DNA of 64,000 nucleotides from Fonsecaea monophora. Its lineage: Eukaryota; Ascomycota; Eurotiomycetes; Chaetothyriales; Herpotrichiellaceae. Shown here one piece after another: positions 53,534-62,657 of the stretch; the stretch's first letter is position 1, and the number at the start of each line of letters is the position of its first letter. The DNA is taken from NCBI RefSeq assembly GCF_001642475.1, contig NW_019173963.1:1-64000 (forward strand), read 5' to 3'. The notes beneath the pieces are model-generated. The model did not search any database. It was not told where the DNA came from and saw nothing but the letters and a program-made list of their open reading frames with translations. The position numbers and the translations under genes were made by a program.

Positions 53534-54492
53534 ATGGGCTCGACTGTAAACATCACCTCGTCATTCATTGAGGGTGCGCCCTCTGGAGAACTCCAAGATG
53601 TGATCAAGGACATCAAGTCCCTCACTTCCGACAACGACCCGACGCTGATCTCAAAGCTGAAGCCTGCATTCGAAAAGTACAATGAAGAACAGATGGTGGC
53701 TGTGAAGCTCCCTGGGGCGAGCGATTATGTACGAGATACTTATGACCTTCTTCCATCCCCAGCACAGGAGAAATATTGAACTGCCTGGGCGACAACCCTC
53801 CATTGCCTCAATGACCAAGCTGACCACAAGCCGGGGCGGTTTTATAGGTTCTAATATCATCCTACAACAAGCTCTCGTCAGGGCAATACTACGACGCGCA
53901 ATCCTCAACGTCCTTCTCGTTCGACCACACGACCTCCAAGGCGTCATCCCCTCAATCCTACACCCACGACACAAAACACAGCGACCTCGTCTCATCCATC
54001 TCGAAACACCTGTCCAGCCACTTTGCAGAACACTACCCGCCGACGTCCTCGCCGTCTGCGTTCACCGTCTGCGCCACGCCCGATGACTCGCAGGTCGCGA
54101 TTCTGATATCCTCCCTGAAAGCCTCTCCCAAGAACTTCCTCAGCGGCCGCTGGAGGACCGCCGTCCTCTACCACCCTTCCTCCAACACCCTGTCCGGCAG
54201 CATCCGGGTCGACGTACACTACTATGAAGACGGCAACGTCGCCATGTCAACCAAGAAGGATTTTGCCAACGTGTCCGTCGACGGCGGAGGCAGTGGTGAC
54301 AGTGTGGTGAGGAAGATTGCCGCAATCGAGAAACAGTACCAGGAAGAGGTGAACAGGACGATCGTGGGCATGAATGAGACGAGCTTCAAGGCGTTGCGGC
54401 GGCAGTTGCCCGTCACGCGGCAGAAAGTCGAGTGGGAGAAGATTAGAGGTTACGGGCTTGGTGGCGATCTAAGAGGCGAGGGTAAGAGGTAG
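53534..54492 (+). CDS. CAP1: F-actin capping protein alpha subunit
   Basis: Two exons, 53534-53728 and 53848-54492, 279 residues. The intron GTACGA...TATAG joins LPGASDY to VLISSYNKLSSGQYYD in phase 0. Typical alpha-subunit features are the N-terminal IEGAPSGELQDVIKDIKSL, SFSFDHTTSKAS, NFLSGRWRTAVLYHPSS, VDVHYYEDGNVAM and FKALRRQLPVTRQKVEW near the C-terminus. With the beta subunit it forms the heterodimer that caps filament barbed ends at cortical patches. The last ~15 residues (Gly/Arg-rich) extend slightly past the usual end. Length fits the family (about 270). Confidence 0.95.
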
Positions 54493-54713
54493 ACCAGACC
54501 GTGGTGGGTGGTCTTGACATTGTGAGCGATCTCGAGGTGGGCTTTTAAGCGGCATATGAACGGAACTGGGGAGGAGTTGCGCCACGCTTGCATACGAAAA
54601 GGTCGTCTCTAGCGCATGAGAACGGGTAAGAAACACATTCCTGAGTCAGAAGTCTGGGATGAGGAAAAGCCATGAACCATTCACGTCGATAATTCCTACC
54701 CTTTTCCTCATGT

Positions 54714-55559
54714 CTATGGTAGTCCTCTTCCAGACCTCGTGGCCTTTGCAACCTCGCTTTGTGTGGTGTCCTCCGCATACCTCCTGTACGCCTCGATGTA
54801 TTGTTCCCTTTCACTCAAGGTATCCAACACGCTCTCCCTTTCTCCCACTGCTTTTGCCCACCTCCTCCATCGACCCCATACCTGTTCATCATCGCCACCC
54901 TTCCCTTCCTCGGGCACACCAACCCCGCCCTTGTACACATCAAACAGAAACATTCTGCACAGCCAAGGCGCGAGCACAATGTCCACCAGACTAAATCTCT
55001 CACCCAAGAAGAATGGTCCCTGCGAATCACATGCCTGGACGAAAGTCTTGATGTGGTTGAGGAATTCCGCCCGAGCTTCATCAAGACTATACGATTTCGA
55101 CTCGGAATGCTGCATGAAACGGTAGAAGGCGGGAATAATTCTGGTTGAAATGTGATCGATCCAAATCCGGCATTTTGCACGCAAATAAGCGTCGTCTCTC
55201 GGCAACAGATCAGGTCCGTTCTTAGAAGGGTCGTTATATACTTCGTCCAAGTACTCGCAGATCACAAGAGACTCATACAAGGGCTTTTGGTCCTTGCCCT
55301 CTTTGTCGAGAGGCACGGCGAGAGTCGGGACCAAACCACGCGGGTTTAGTTTGAGGAATTCAGGGTCTTTGCGGTACGGGTTAATCTCGAAGTATTGGTG
55401 CGGAATGTTCTTCTCATGCAAAGTGATCCAGCTGCGCTGAACGAAGGGGCAGAACCAGCCGCCGTAGAGGATCAATGGATTTGGGGAGGAATGTGCCTCT
55501 GCGAAGCGGGCAGCACGACCTGATGTATGGGGGTGCAGTGAGGTGTCCACGGAGCCCAT
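54714..55559 (-). CDS. Glutathione S-transferase, omega type
   Basis: Single exon, 281 residues from MGSVDTSLHPHTSGRAARF at 55559; an upstream in-frame ATG (55685) adds 42 unlikely residues. The thioredoxin-like N-domain has LILYGGWFCPFVQRSWITL with the omega-type active-site Cys (FCPF), then NPRGLVPTL and ESLVICEYLDE that bind glutathione. The helical C-domain contains CRIWIDHISTRIIPAFYRF and FFLGERFSLVDIVLAPWLCR. Omega GSTs reduce dehydroascorbate, glutathionylated proteins or arsenicals. The last ~60 residues are charged. The gene is divergent from the BiP gene and shares its ~970-bp upstream region. Confidence 0.92.
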   Translation of the reverse strand: MGSVDTSLHPHTSGRAARFAEAHSSPNPLILYGGWFCPFVQRSWITLHEKNIPHQYFEINPYRKDPEFLKLNPRGLVPTLAVPLDKEGKDQKPLYESLVICEYLDEVYNDPSKNGPDLLPRDDAYLRAKCRIWIDHISTRIIPAFYRFMQHSESKSYSLDEARAEFLNHIKTFVQACDSQGPFFLGERFSLVDIVLAPWLCRMFLFDVYKGGVGVPEEGKGGDDEQVWGRWRRWAKAVGERESVLDTLSEREQYIEAYRRYAEDTTQSEVAKATRSGRGLP

Positions 55560-56223
55560 GTCGCGGTGGGAAGTGAGTATTTTGGTTAGGCTTAGAGAGG
55601 GACTGTGAAATGAAATGGGAAGACAGCCATGGTTAAAACAGAACAGTCGAGTTGGATTCATGCGATGTACTACCACAATATTCACAGGGCAGTATCAAAA
55701 AGTTGTTAATCAGTAAATGCCAGTGCGATGCGGGGCGACGTACCAAAGAATGACGTACTGTTCGTTTGGGCTTGAATGCTTACATAAACAGCTCTCCCTT
55801 CAATTTTAAGAGCATAGCGCAAAGATGCTGAGGCACGAAGGGTGAGTTTAATCGGAGGTGGTATATCGCGAGATGAAGTTTCTATCACCGTGGCAAAAGG
55901 TATGATGGACGAGAAAAGATAACGAGGATAGCAGAGATATATGACGTTCAAACACGCATTTAACAAACTCGGAGACCAATGCAAGGTACCTCATGCTTGA
56001 TGCTGTGGCAAGGGATATTAACAGAAAATGCTCTTGTCGCACTTTGTACCGAGTGGCGCTAGTTGCGCACCAAAGGTGTCATTCTCTGAGTCATGGTGGC
56101 TGGCTTGGGGGGATAAAATAGAAGCAAATTTTACGATGTCCTCGAGGCGTGGAAAGGGATGGTACATGTTGGATGTGCAAAGAACAGAATAGAGGCCAGG
56201 CTGGCAGTGATTCAGGGGCAAAA

Positions 56224-56237
56224 CAGCGTGTCCAAAA
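56224..56237 (+). promoter_or_regulatory. UPRE-like site 1 (Hac1/HacA)
   Basis: ACAGCGTGTCCAAA, which has the core CAGCGTG of the yeast KAR2 unfolded-protein response element with the same flanking TC and AAA. It lies about 290 bases upstream of the BiP start codon, in the usual range. Recognition by HacA is inferred from the known element. Confidence 0.65.
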
Positions 56238-56379
56238 GCCGCCCTTTAACCGCCAAGGCTGGGGCAAGTACATTTTAGTAGTAATACTTAGTGATGGGGC
56301 CGCCTGTGGAGAAGAGACTGCGGCGAAACAAAGTGTCCTTGCCCTGGGCTGAGCTTCCACCAGTGAAGATGGTGGAAAA

Positions 56380-56393
56380 GGACAGCGTATCGA
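56380..56393 (+). promoter_or_regulatory. UPRE-like site 2 (Hac1/HacA)
   Basis: GGACAGCGTATCGA, matching the yeast KAR2 element (GGACAGCGTGTCGA) at all positions but one. It is 133 bases upstream of the BiP start codon and just before the TATA-like box. Function is inferred. Confidence 0.6.
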
Positions 56394-56525
56394 TAACTGC
56401 GACCCTAGAATAAATATTTCCCTCCACCGCTCACCCCAATCCTCCTTGACCTTTCTCACTCTAACAACAACATATCATTCTTCTTTTCCTTTGCTTCTCT
56501 CATTTTCCCTCTCCCTACCGACAAG

Positions 56526-58638
56526 ATGGCGTCCGGTAACGTCCAGCGTCGACCACACAGATCCTCTTCCGCTACTTTACAGTGGACAACTCTCTTCTAC
56601 CTCCTCCTCATCTTTGTCTGTCCTTTGGCTTTGATCGGCAGAGTAAATGCCCAAGATCAAACCTCAGTGAATGACTCAGATAGCAACTATGGCACCGTCA
56701 TTGGTATCGATCTGGGTACAACATACTCCTGCGTCGGTGTGATGCAGAACGGCAAGGTCGAGATCATTGTGAACGACCAGGGAAATCGGATAACGCCTTC
56801 ATACGTGGCATTCACCGATGAAGAACGGTTAGTGGGAGACGCGGCAAAGAATCAATATGCTTCGAATCCCACCAGAACGATTTTTGACATTAAGTGAGTA
56901 TCTTTCCGATTTGTTTCCTTGTACCTTGACTTTACTAACATGGCTCCTCAGGCGTTTGATCGGCCGTAAATTCGAGGACAAGGACGTTCAGCGAGATCTG
57001 AAACACTTCCCCTTCAAGGTAGCCAACAAAGATGGCAAGCCTGTGGTCAATGTCGAGGTTGGCGGCAAACCAAAGACCTTCACACCCGAAGAAATCTCCG
57101 CCATGGTTCTGGGCAAGATGAAGGAAGTTGCAGAGGCATACTTGGGCAAGAAAGTTACCCACGCGGTCGTCACAGTCCCGGCATACTTCAATGACGCTCA
57201 GCGACAAGCTACCAAGGATGCTGGTACTATCGCCGGATTGACTGTCCTGCGTGTGGTTAACGAGCCGACTGCCGCAGCCATCGCCTACGGCCTTGACAAG
57301 AAGGGCAAGGAGAGCCAGATCATTGTCTACGATCTTGGTGGTGGCACTTTCGACGTTTCCCTTCTCTCAATTGAAGACGGCGTTTTCGAGGTCTTGGCCA
57401 CCGCCGGTGACACTCATCTCGGTGGTGAAGATTTCGACCAGCGAGTGATCGATTACTTTGTGAAGAAGTTCAACAAGGAGAACGATGTTGATATCCGCAA
57501 GGATCTGAAGACCATGGGCAAGCTGAAGCGCGAAGTCGAGCGGGCCAAGCGAACTCTGTCCTCCCAAATGTCTACTCGAATTGAAATCGAAGCTTTCCAC
57601 AACGGCAAGGACTTCTCTGAGACCTTGACCCGAGCCAAATTCGAGGAGTTGAACATGGACTTGTTCAAGAAGACACTCAAGCCCGTCGAACAGGTCTTGA
57701 AAGACGCCAAGGTCAAGAAATCCGAGGTCGACGACATCGTTCTCATTGGTGGATCTACTCGTATCCCCAAGGTTCAATCCATGATCGAGGAATTCTTCGG
57801 TGGCAAGAAGGCAAGCAAGGGTATCAACCCAGACGAAGCTGTAGCATATGGTGCAGCCGTTCAAGGTGGTGTCCTTTCTGGGGAGACCGGCACCGAAGAT
57901 CTCATTCTGATGGATGTCAATCCCCTTACTCTCGGCATTGAAACTACCGGCGGTGTCATGACCAAACTCATTCCCCGAAACACCCTCGTACCGACCAAGA
58001 AATCTCAGATCTTCTCTACAGCAGCGGACAACCAGCCTGTAGTGCTTATCCAGGTTTTCGAAGGCGAACGAGCAATGACCAAGGACAACAACCTTCTGGG
58101 CAAATTTGAACTCACCGGTATTCCTCCTGCCCCTCGTGGTGTCCCTCAGATCGAAGTCTCCTTCGAACTCGACGCAAACGGTATCCTCAAGGTTTCAGCT
58201 GGTGACAAAGGCACTGGCAAGTCAGAGTCGATCACCATCACGAACGACAAGGGACGCCTCACGCAAGAGGAAATCGACCGAATGGTCGCAGAGGCCGAAG
58301 AGTTCGCCGAAGCCGACCGTGCTGTCAAGGACAAGATTGACGCCCGCAATAAGCTGGAGAACTATGCCTCTTCACTGAAGAACCAAGTCCACGACGAAGA
58401 CGGGCTTGGTGGCAAGATCGATGATGAAGACAAAGAAACTCTTCTAGACGCGATCAAGGAGACGCAAGACTGGCTCAGTGACAACGCCGATTCCGCAGAC
58501 AAGGACGACTTCGAGGAGCAATTCGAGAAGCTGTCTCAAGTCGCATATCCTATTAGCAGCAAGCTATATGCTGGCGCAGGAGGCATGCCAGACTATGGAG
58601 ATGATGATGACGAGCCCTCGGGACACGACGAGCTGTGA
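56526..58638 (+). CDS. KAR2: ER lumenal Hsp70 chaperone BiP/Kar2
   Basis: Two exons, 56526-56893 and 56952-58638, 684 residues; the intron GTGAGT...CCTCAG interrupts DIK|RLIGRKF. A signal peptide (TTLFYLLLIFVCPLALIGRVNA) directs it to the ER and the C-terminus is the retention signal HDEL. The ATPase domain has GIDLGTTYSCVGV, IVYDLGGGTFDVSLL and VLIGGSTRIPKVQ; the substrate-binding domain starts near NPLTLGIETTGGVM and the lid is acidic. BiP folds secretory proteins, drives Sec61 translocation and represses Ire1. Two UPRE-like sites lie upstream, fitting induction by the unfolded-protein response. Confidence 0.98.
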
Positions 58639-59046
58639 GTAGGTCGGGGGGGTTGGCATGAATTTTGTACCAGCGTTATGAATTGAGGACTTGATTACAA
58701 GCATCTAGATGTGCTCGGCCTAGGGAAGAAACAGGTCGGACATGCAAAAGGGCGTTGGTCTTTTACTCGTTTTCTGCTTGTATGCCGGACGGCAAAGTTG
58801 TGAAAACTAGATACCACAAGAAATCAAAAGGGAAATTCTCTTCCGGAAAAGAAACTGAGTGATTACGGCTTCTGTTTGCGTTTCCTTGTCCTCGTCAAGA
58901 CTTTGTTGTGCATGTCGAGCGAATTATTCCAAGCCCTCGAGATTTCTGCCATGCTCCATAACAATGCCCATACACCACATGGCTGTCGTAGGCTCTTGTT
59001 TCTTGTCTATCCCTAGCCCTTAGCTACCAGAGACCAGAGATGAAAC
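58639..59046. other. Convergent 3' intergenic region
   Basis: 408 bases between BiP and the converging NIF3-like gene. Presumably both 3' untranslated regions; nothing else is visible. Confidence 0.5.
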
Positions 59047-59490
59047 TCAGAAATCCTCGCACTTGGCCACGAACAAGGCGACAACTTCGTACGGATGTGC
59101 CTTCCTCAGCTCGCGTACGGCGTCTTTGCACCGCTGCGTGCCGACAACCACCACCTCGACTCGGTCTTCTTCGACGTACTCGACCTGCCCTGGTCGGCCG
59201 ATGTACGGGTTCGCCGCCGCTGACGGCTTGAATTGCCCCGTACCGCGGCTGATGAAGGCCGTGTCGGTGTATTTCGCTGGCTCCTCGTTGTTCTCGCTGG
59301 CGTCGCTCAGTCCCTGACTCTGGCTATCCCCGGTTGTGGGGGTGTTGGGCCACGTCCCCGCCCCCGTGGCCCAGACGGCCGATAGACACGCCTGCGTGGT
59401 CTCCGGCGGCGAGTAGAATGTCAATTTGTAGATCGTCTTGTCGTCTGCGTTCTGGGCAGTCGTGGTAGTGGTGGCCGTTTGGCTTGACAT
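59047..59490 (-). CDS. Small NIF3/CutA-like domain protein
   Basis: 147 residues from MSSQTATTTTTAQ at 59490; an ATG 50 codons upstream (59640) is in frame but the extra segment looks like untranslated leader, unless it serves as an organelle-targeting presequence. The fold-defining parts are YKLTFYSPPETTQACLSAV, GTGQFKPSAAANPYIG, GQVEYVEEDRVEVVV and ELRKAHPYEVVALFV, resembling the ferredoxin-like insert domain of NIF3/YqfO proteins, which fungi often encode alone. Function is unknown; stand-alone members in bacteria are small trimeric or dimeric proteins. Middle residues (~45-75) are low complexity. Confidence 0.8.
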   Translation of the reverse strand: MSSQTATTTTTAQNADDKTIYKLTFYSPPETTQACLSAVWATGAGTWPNTPTTGDSQSQGLSDASENNEEPAKYTDTAFISRGTGQFKPSAAANPYIGRPGQVEYVEEDRVEVVVVGTQRCKDAVRELRKAHPYEVVALFVAKCEDF

Positions 59491-59878
59491 GTTGCGTCGG
59501 GGACAGGGCGGGAAGACGGACCTCGATGGTGAGTAGATCAGTCTCGACCTGTGGCTGTAATGGTGCTGAAAGACTCGGTCTGCTGATTTTAATGGTTGGA
59601 GGCGCAGTTGGAAAGCTATGAACCGTTGCTTGCCGGCCATGTCCTTACTTGTAGGAGAGATATCCAGGAGAAAGGGTGAGACGTATCGAAACGCTCAAAA
59701 AGGGTCAACGCGCAACGAGGTGGAGAAATGTTGCAACAAATGTGAATTATTGAAGGCCTCAAGCAACCAAGAAACTAATATGGTGATCTGTTTCCTATCT
59801 CCTGCCGTTACTGTCGTACATGAGATGTGTGAACAAGAAACCACAATCCTCCCTGACCGCAACGAACCCTCTGTCGCC

Positions 59879-61747
59879 TCAGTAGTCGAAATTCTCGTAG
59901 ATGATTGTCGTTCCCGGCATCCACTCTTGCACAATCTTTCTCATCGCTGGCGCCGTGCATAGATACCAATTATCAACTTCCGATTCCAAGACTACCAAGT
60001 CCTCTTTTGTCAATCTCCTCCTGAGAACCTTCACCCCGGCATCGATCAGGTTCTGTAGCTGTGACTTATTCTCCTCATCCAACAGTGACTCGTCACCAGT
60101 GAGGCAGATTGTTAGTGAGTCTTTCAAACTGGGAAACTGGCTGAGGACGTCTAGCGGTAATGCGACATCACGGATCCCTACGCTCCATATGACCTTTAGT
60201 TTGTTGAGATCCAGGCTGTCCATCTGTCCCAGCAAAGGCGTAATGCCAATCCCGGCAGCTATGAACACATTCCTGGAACTTGGTTCGAAAGCGAATTCTC
60301 CGCCAAAGCCTCGGATGCCAATCTCACACATGCCCTCGCGCTGCCACTCAAGCCATTTGGTGACGTGGCCGACGGCGCGCACTGTGACCTCGAATTCCTC
60401 CCCATGCAGTCCAAGAGAGTTCGGGATAGATGAGACAGTAAAAGTCCGAATATAATCGTCATTCAGACTGGTCGGGTCGTCGTCTCGCATGTGTGAATAT
60501 CCCATGTCCAGCTCGGCTGCCACGTCCATTGCGACGTATTGACCCGGTTTCCAGGGCCCAAAAGCACCAGGATCAGCCAGTGCGAAACGATATCTGGTGA
60601 TGGTAGGAGTGATCTTAGTTTTCTTGATGAGTTTTGCCGTCGTCGGAGGTGCGTCACCAGCGGTCTTCCCAAACGCATCTGTTTTCTCCGAGGTCAGGTA
60701 TCGCACACGGGGGTTATATGGTGAGCGGCCTTGGGACGCATCCTCCATCAGCTTGCCACGGAAAGGCAACCCCTTTTCAACAAGGCGTGCTCCGGTTACT
60801 TTCAGGCTTACAGCAAGATTGCTTTTGGCAATGACTTTGCTCGCTGCGTCCCCGACAAGGGTCTCAGTATCCCCAGTTACATAAAGAACATCGCCAGACT
60901 CGAAGTCAGGAATGACTAGCCCAGCGTGAGGGGTGCTTTCCAGATTACCAAGTGTTTGGTAGAGGTTGTTCCCACTGTATTCGGGCCAAACAATGATGCT
61001 GCCTTCGTCTAGACTGGCGGGTTGCTGCACACGAATGAAACCTGGAGGGCCGCCACGATGATTACAGTCCATGTCCTCGTGCTTGTGCGCCGAGGCGATA
61101 AAGAACAAGTCAGCTTTATGCACTAAATCGATAGCTTTTTGAGTGAGATGTGGTGACGAAGACAATAATCTCGGCTTGGGTTCGGTAGCAACGATGTGCT
61201 TTTTATTGAGATATTTGGGACAATTTCCGAGGCTTTGATCGATCTTGACGACAAGCTGTACTTCGCCTGATTTGCCTAGGAGCGCGTCGTCGTCGGACAC
61301 GCTGATAGGCGCAACGGGTTCGTTCGCAGTGAGAGCACCAGCGATGACTTGGCCAGCCATCTTGACTCTTCCTCGCTCTTCCAGGTGAATACTTAGCCCG
61401 GACATCAGCCTCGTTTTGCCTTCCTCTCGGATCACTTCCCCGTCATCTTTACCATTGTAAATGGCTTGAATCACGGGGTCGAAACTCGCATCGACCGTCG
61501 TGCGGACGCCCAGAACGCTCTGAGCTACTGGCTGTGCGATTGGCAGATGATCGGAGCCCCAGACTGTGCACCAGGGTCTGTCTTGATCATCCAATGTCCC
61601 TATTGCCATCATGGGGTACCGCTGAATCATGCTCGCCGCCCGAGGCGTGAGGAAGGGTGATGTGGGATTGTCATAACCGCTGATACGAGTTCGTTTATGA
61701 ATCGCAACTTCTCCCTCGTGCCAGGAGGCAGCTTCGAAGAACGACAT
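59879..61747 (-). CDS. Flavin oxidoreductase fusion: PNPOx-like split barrel plus FNR-type reductase
   Basis: 622 residues from MSFFEAASWHEGE at 61747; an ATG seven codons earlier is equally possible. The N-terminal ~330 residues resemble the pyridoxamine-phosphate-oxidase/flavin-split-barrel fold (RYPMMAIGTLDDQDRPWCTV, then FFIASAHKHEDMDCNHRGG). The C-terminal part is a ferredoxin-NADP reductase-like module: FAD-binding FGPWKPGQYVAMDV and YIRTFTVSS, then NAD(P)-binding FIAAGIGITPLLGQMDSL, and a terminal LCTAPAMRKIVQEW. No 2Fe-2S domain is attached. Such fusions occur widely in fungi and some bacteria; the substrate is unknown. The layout suggests electron transfer from NAD(P)H via FAD to a second flavin. 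No intron. Confidence 0.88.
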   Translation of the reverse strand: MSFFEAASWHEGEVAIHKRTRISGYDNPTSPFLTPRAASMIQRYPMMAIGTLDDQDRPWCTVWGSDHLPIAQPVAQSVLGVRTTVDASFDPVIQAIYNGKDDGEVIREEGKTRLMSGLSIHLEERGRVKMAGQVIAGALTANEPVAPISVSDDDALLGKSGEVQLVVKIDQSLGNCPKYLNKKHIVATEPKPRLLSSSPHLTQKAIDLVHKADLFFIASAHKHEDMDCNHRGGPPGFIRVQQPASLDEGSIIVWPEYSGNNLYQTLGNLESTPHAGLVIPDFESGDVLYVTGDTETLVGDAASKVIAKSNLAVSLKVTGARLVEKGLPFRGKLMEDASQGRSPYNPRVRYLTSEKTDAFGKTAGDAPPTTAKLIKKTKITPTITRYRFALADPGAFGPWKPGQYVAMDVAAELDMGYSHMRDDDPTSLNDDYIRTFTVSSIPNSLGLHGEEFEVTVRAVGHVTKWLEWQREGMCEIGIRGFGGEFAFEPSSRNVFIAAGIGITPLLGQMDSLDLNKLKVIWSVGIRDVALPLDVLSQFPSLKDSLTICLTGDESLLDEENKSQLQNLIDAGVKVLRRRLTKEDLVVLESEVDNWYLCTAPAMRKIVQEWMPGTTIIYENFDY

Positions 61748-62657
61748 TTTCTTTTTCTGGTTAACCATTCAAGTTGGGGAGCTGAGCCTTGACTGGAGGT
61801 TAGAGTGCTAAGGAACCAGAAGCATCAACCTTCCCAATGTCTCCTTTATATTGCTGCGTCCGTCGATGCTTTCCGCTTGTACCAGAATAGACATCGGTTT
61901 CGAAACCGACTGGGAATCTGACAAACATATGGCAATCTCAACAGCTATGACGAGCTCAGGTTGTATCATCTTGGAGAGAATCGTACAGGACTGGAAGGTT
62001 TACTAAGGCAACAACTGTCAGCATGCATTTCGATCTTTGGCCGCTACAACACCTGGGCATCTTCATCAAGCGGCGAGGAAGGTTGCGAGATTCCATTGGC
62101 TCAGGCACATGGAGGGACGAGCGATTAAGAGGAATAAGGGTCGTTCGGGTGGTAGAAAGCCAAATCAGATTCAACAGCTCGGCGGGCTGGCGGGTCAAAG
62201 GACGATGGAGAATGGAGGGTGGGTGACGGGCCCTGTTTGTGGCATCTCCGAGGACAGTTTCGAGGCCTGCCGAGGCGCCTCTGTAATAACACTGCTTGGC
62301 CGTCAAAGCGGCGACCGATGCCAGGTGATCGTTTGCAAGCCTAGGTGCCTAGGTAGGCAGGTAATGAATGCTGAACTGGGTGAGTAGGTTGGTAGTGACG
62401 AGTTTATTTGATTGCCGTGTACCGAGTAGTTACGAGTGATACAGGTGAAATGCGCAAACTGCGCCCTGATGCCCATCGGGCCTTTGCCTGCGCCCGGTGT
62501 GTCTGCGCGCCGCCAGTCGCGTTCCATCCACCATCAATTTCCCGCCAAAACAGGGAGTACGAGGTACATCAACCCAAAACTCCGATCAAAATATGACGGG
62601 TTAAAGCTACTGTCATGTCAGTCTGCAAGATAAACGTTTTCGTCGTAACTCCTCCAT
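61748..62657. other. Intergenic, no gene recognised
   Basis: About 0.9 kb between the oxidoreductase promoter and the 3' end of the regulator gene. Short frames only, without similarity. Confidence 0.5.

Larger units (their letters stand above)
55560..56525. other. GST-BiP divergent promoter region
   Basis: 966 bases between start codons. Contains two sites similar to the unfolded-protein response element and a TATA-like TAAATATT at 56411-56418, about 110 bases before the BiP ATG. The leader just upstream of BiP is pyrimidine-rich. No other gene seen. Confidence 0.6.

Noticed and set aside
53727..54086. 119-codon plus-strand frame starting in the capping-protein intron
   Set aside because: Wrong frame over exon 2 of the capping protein alpha gene; the family match lies in the other frame.
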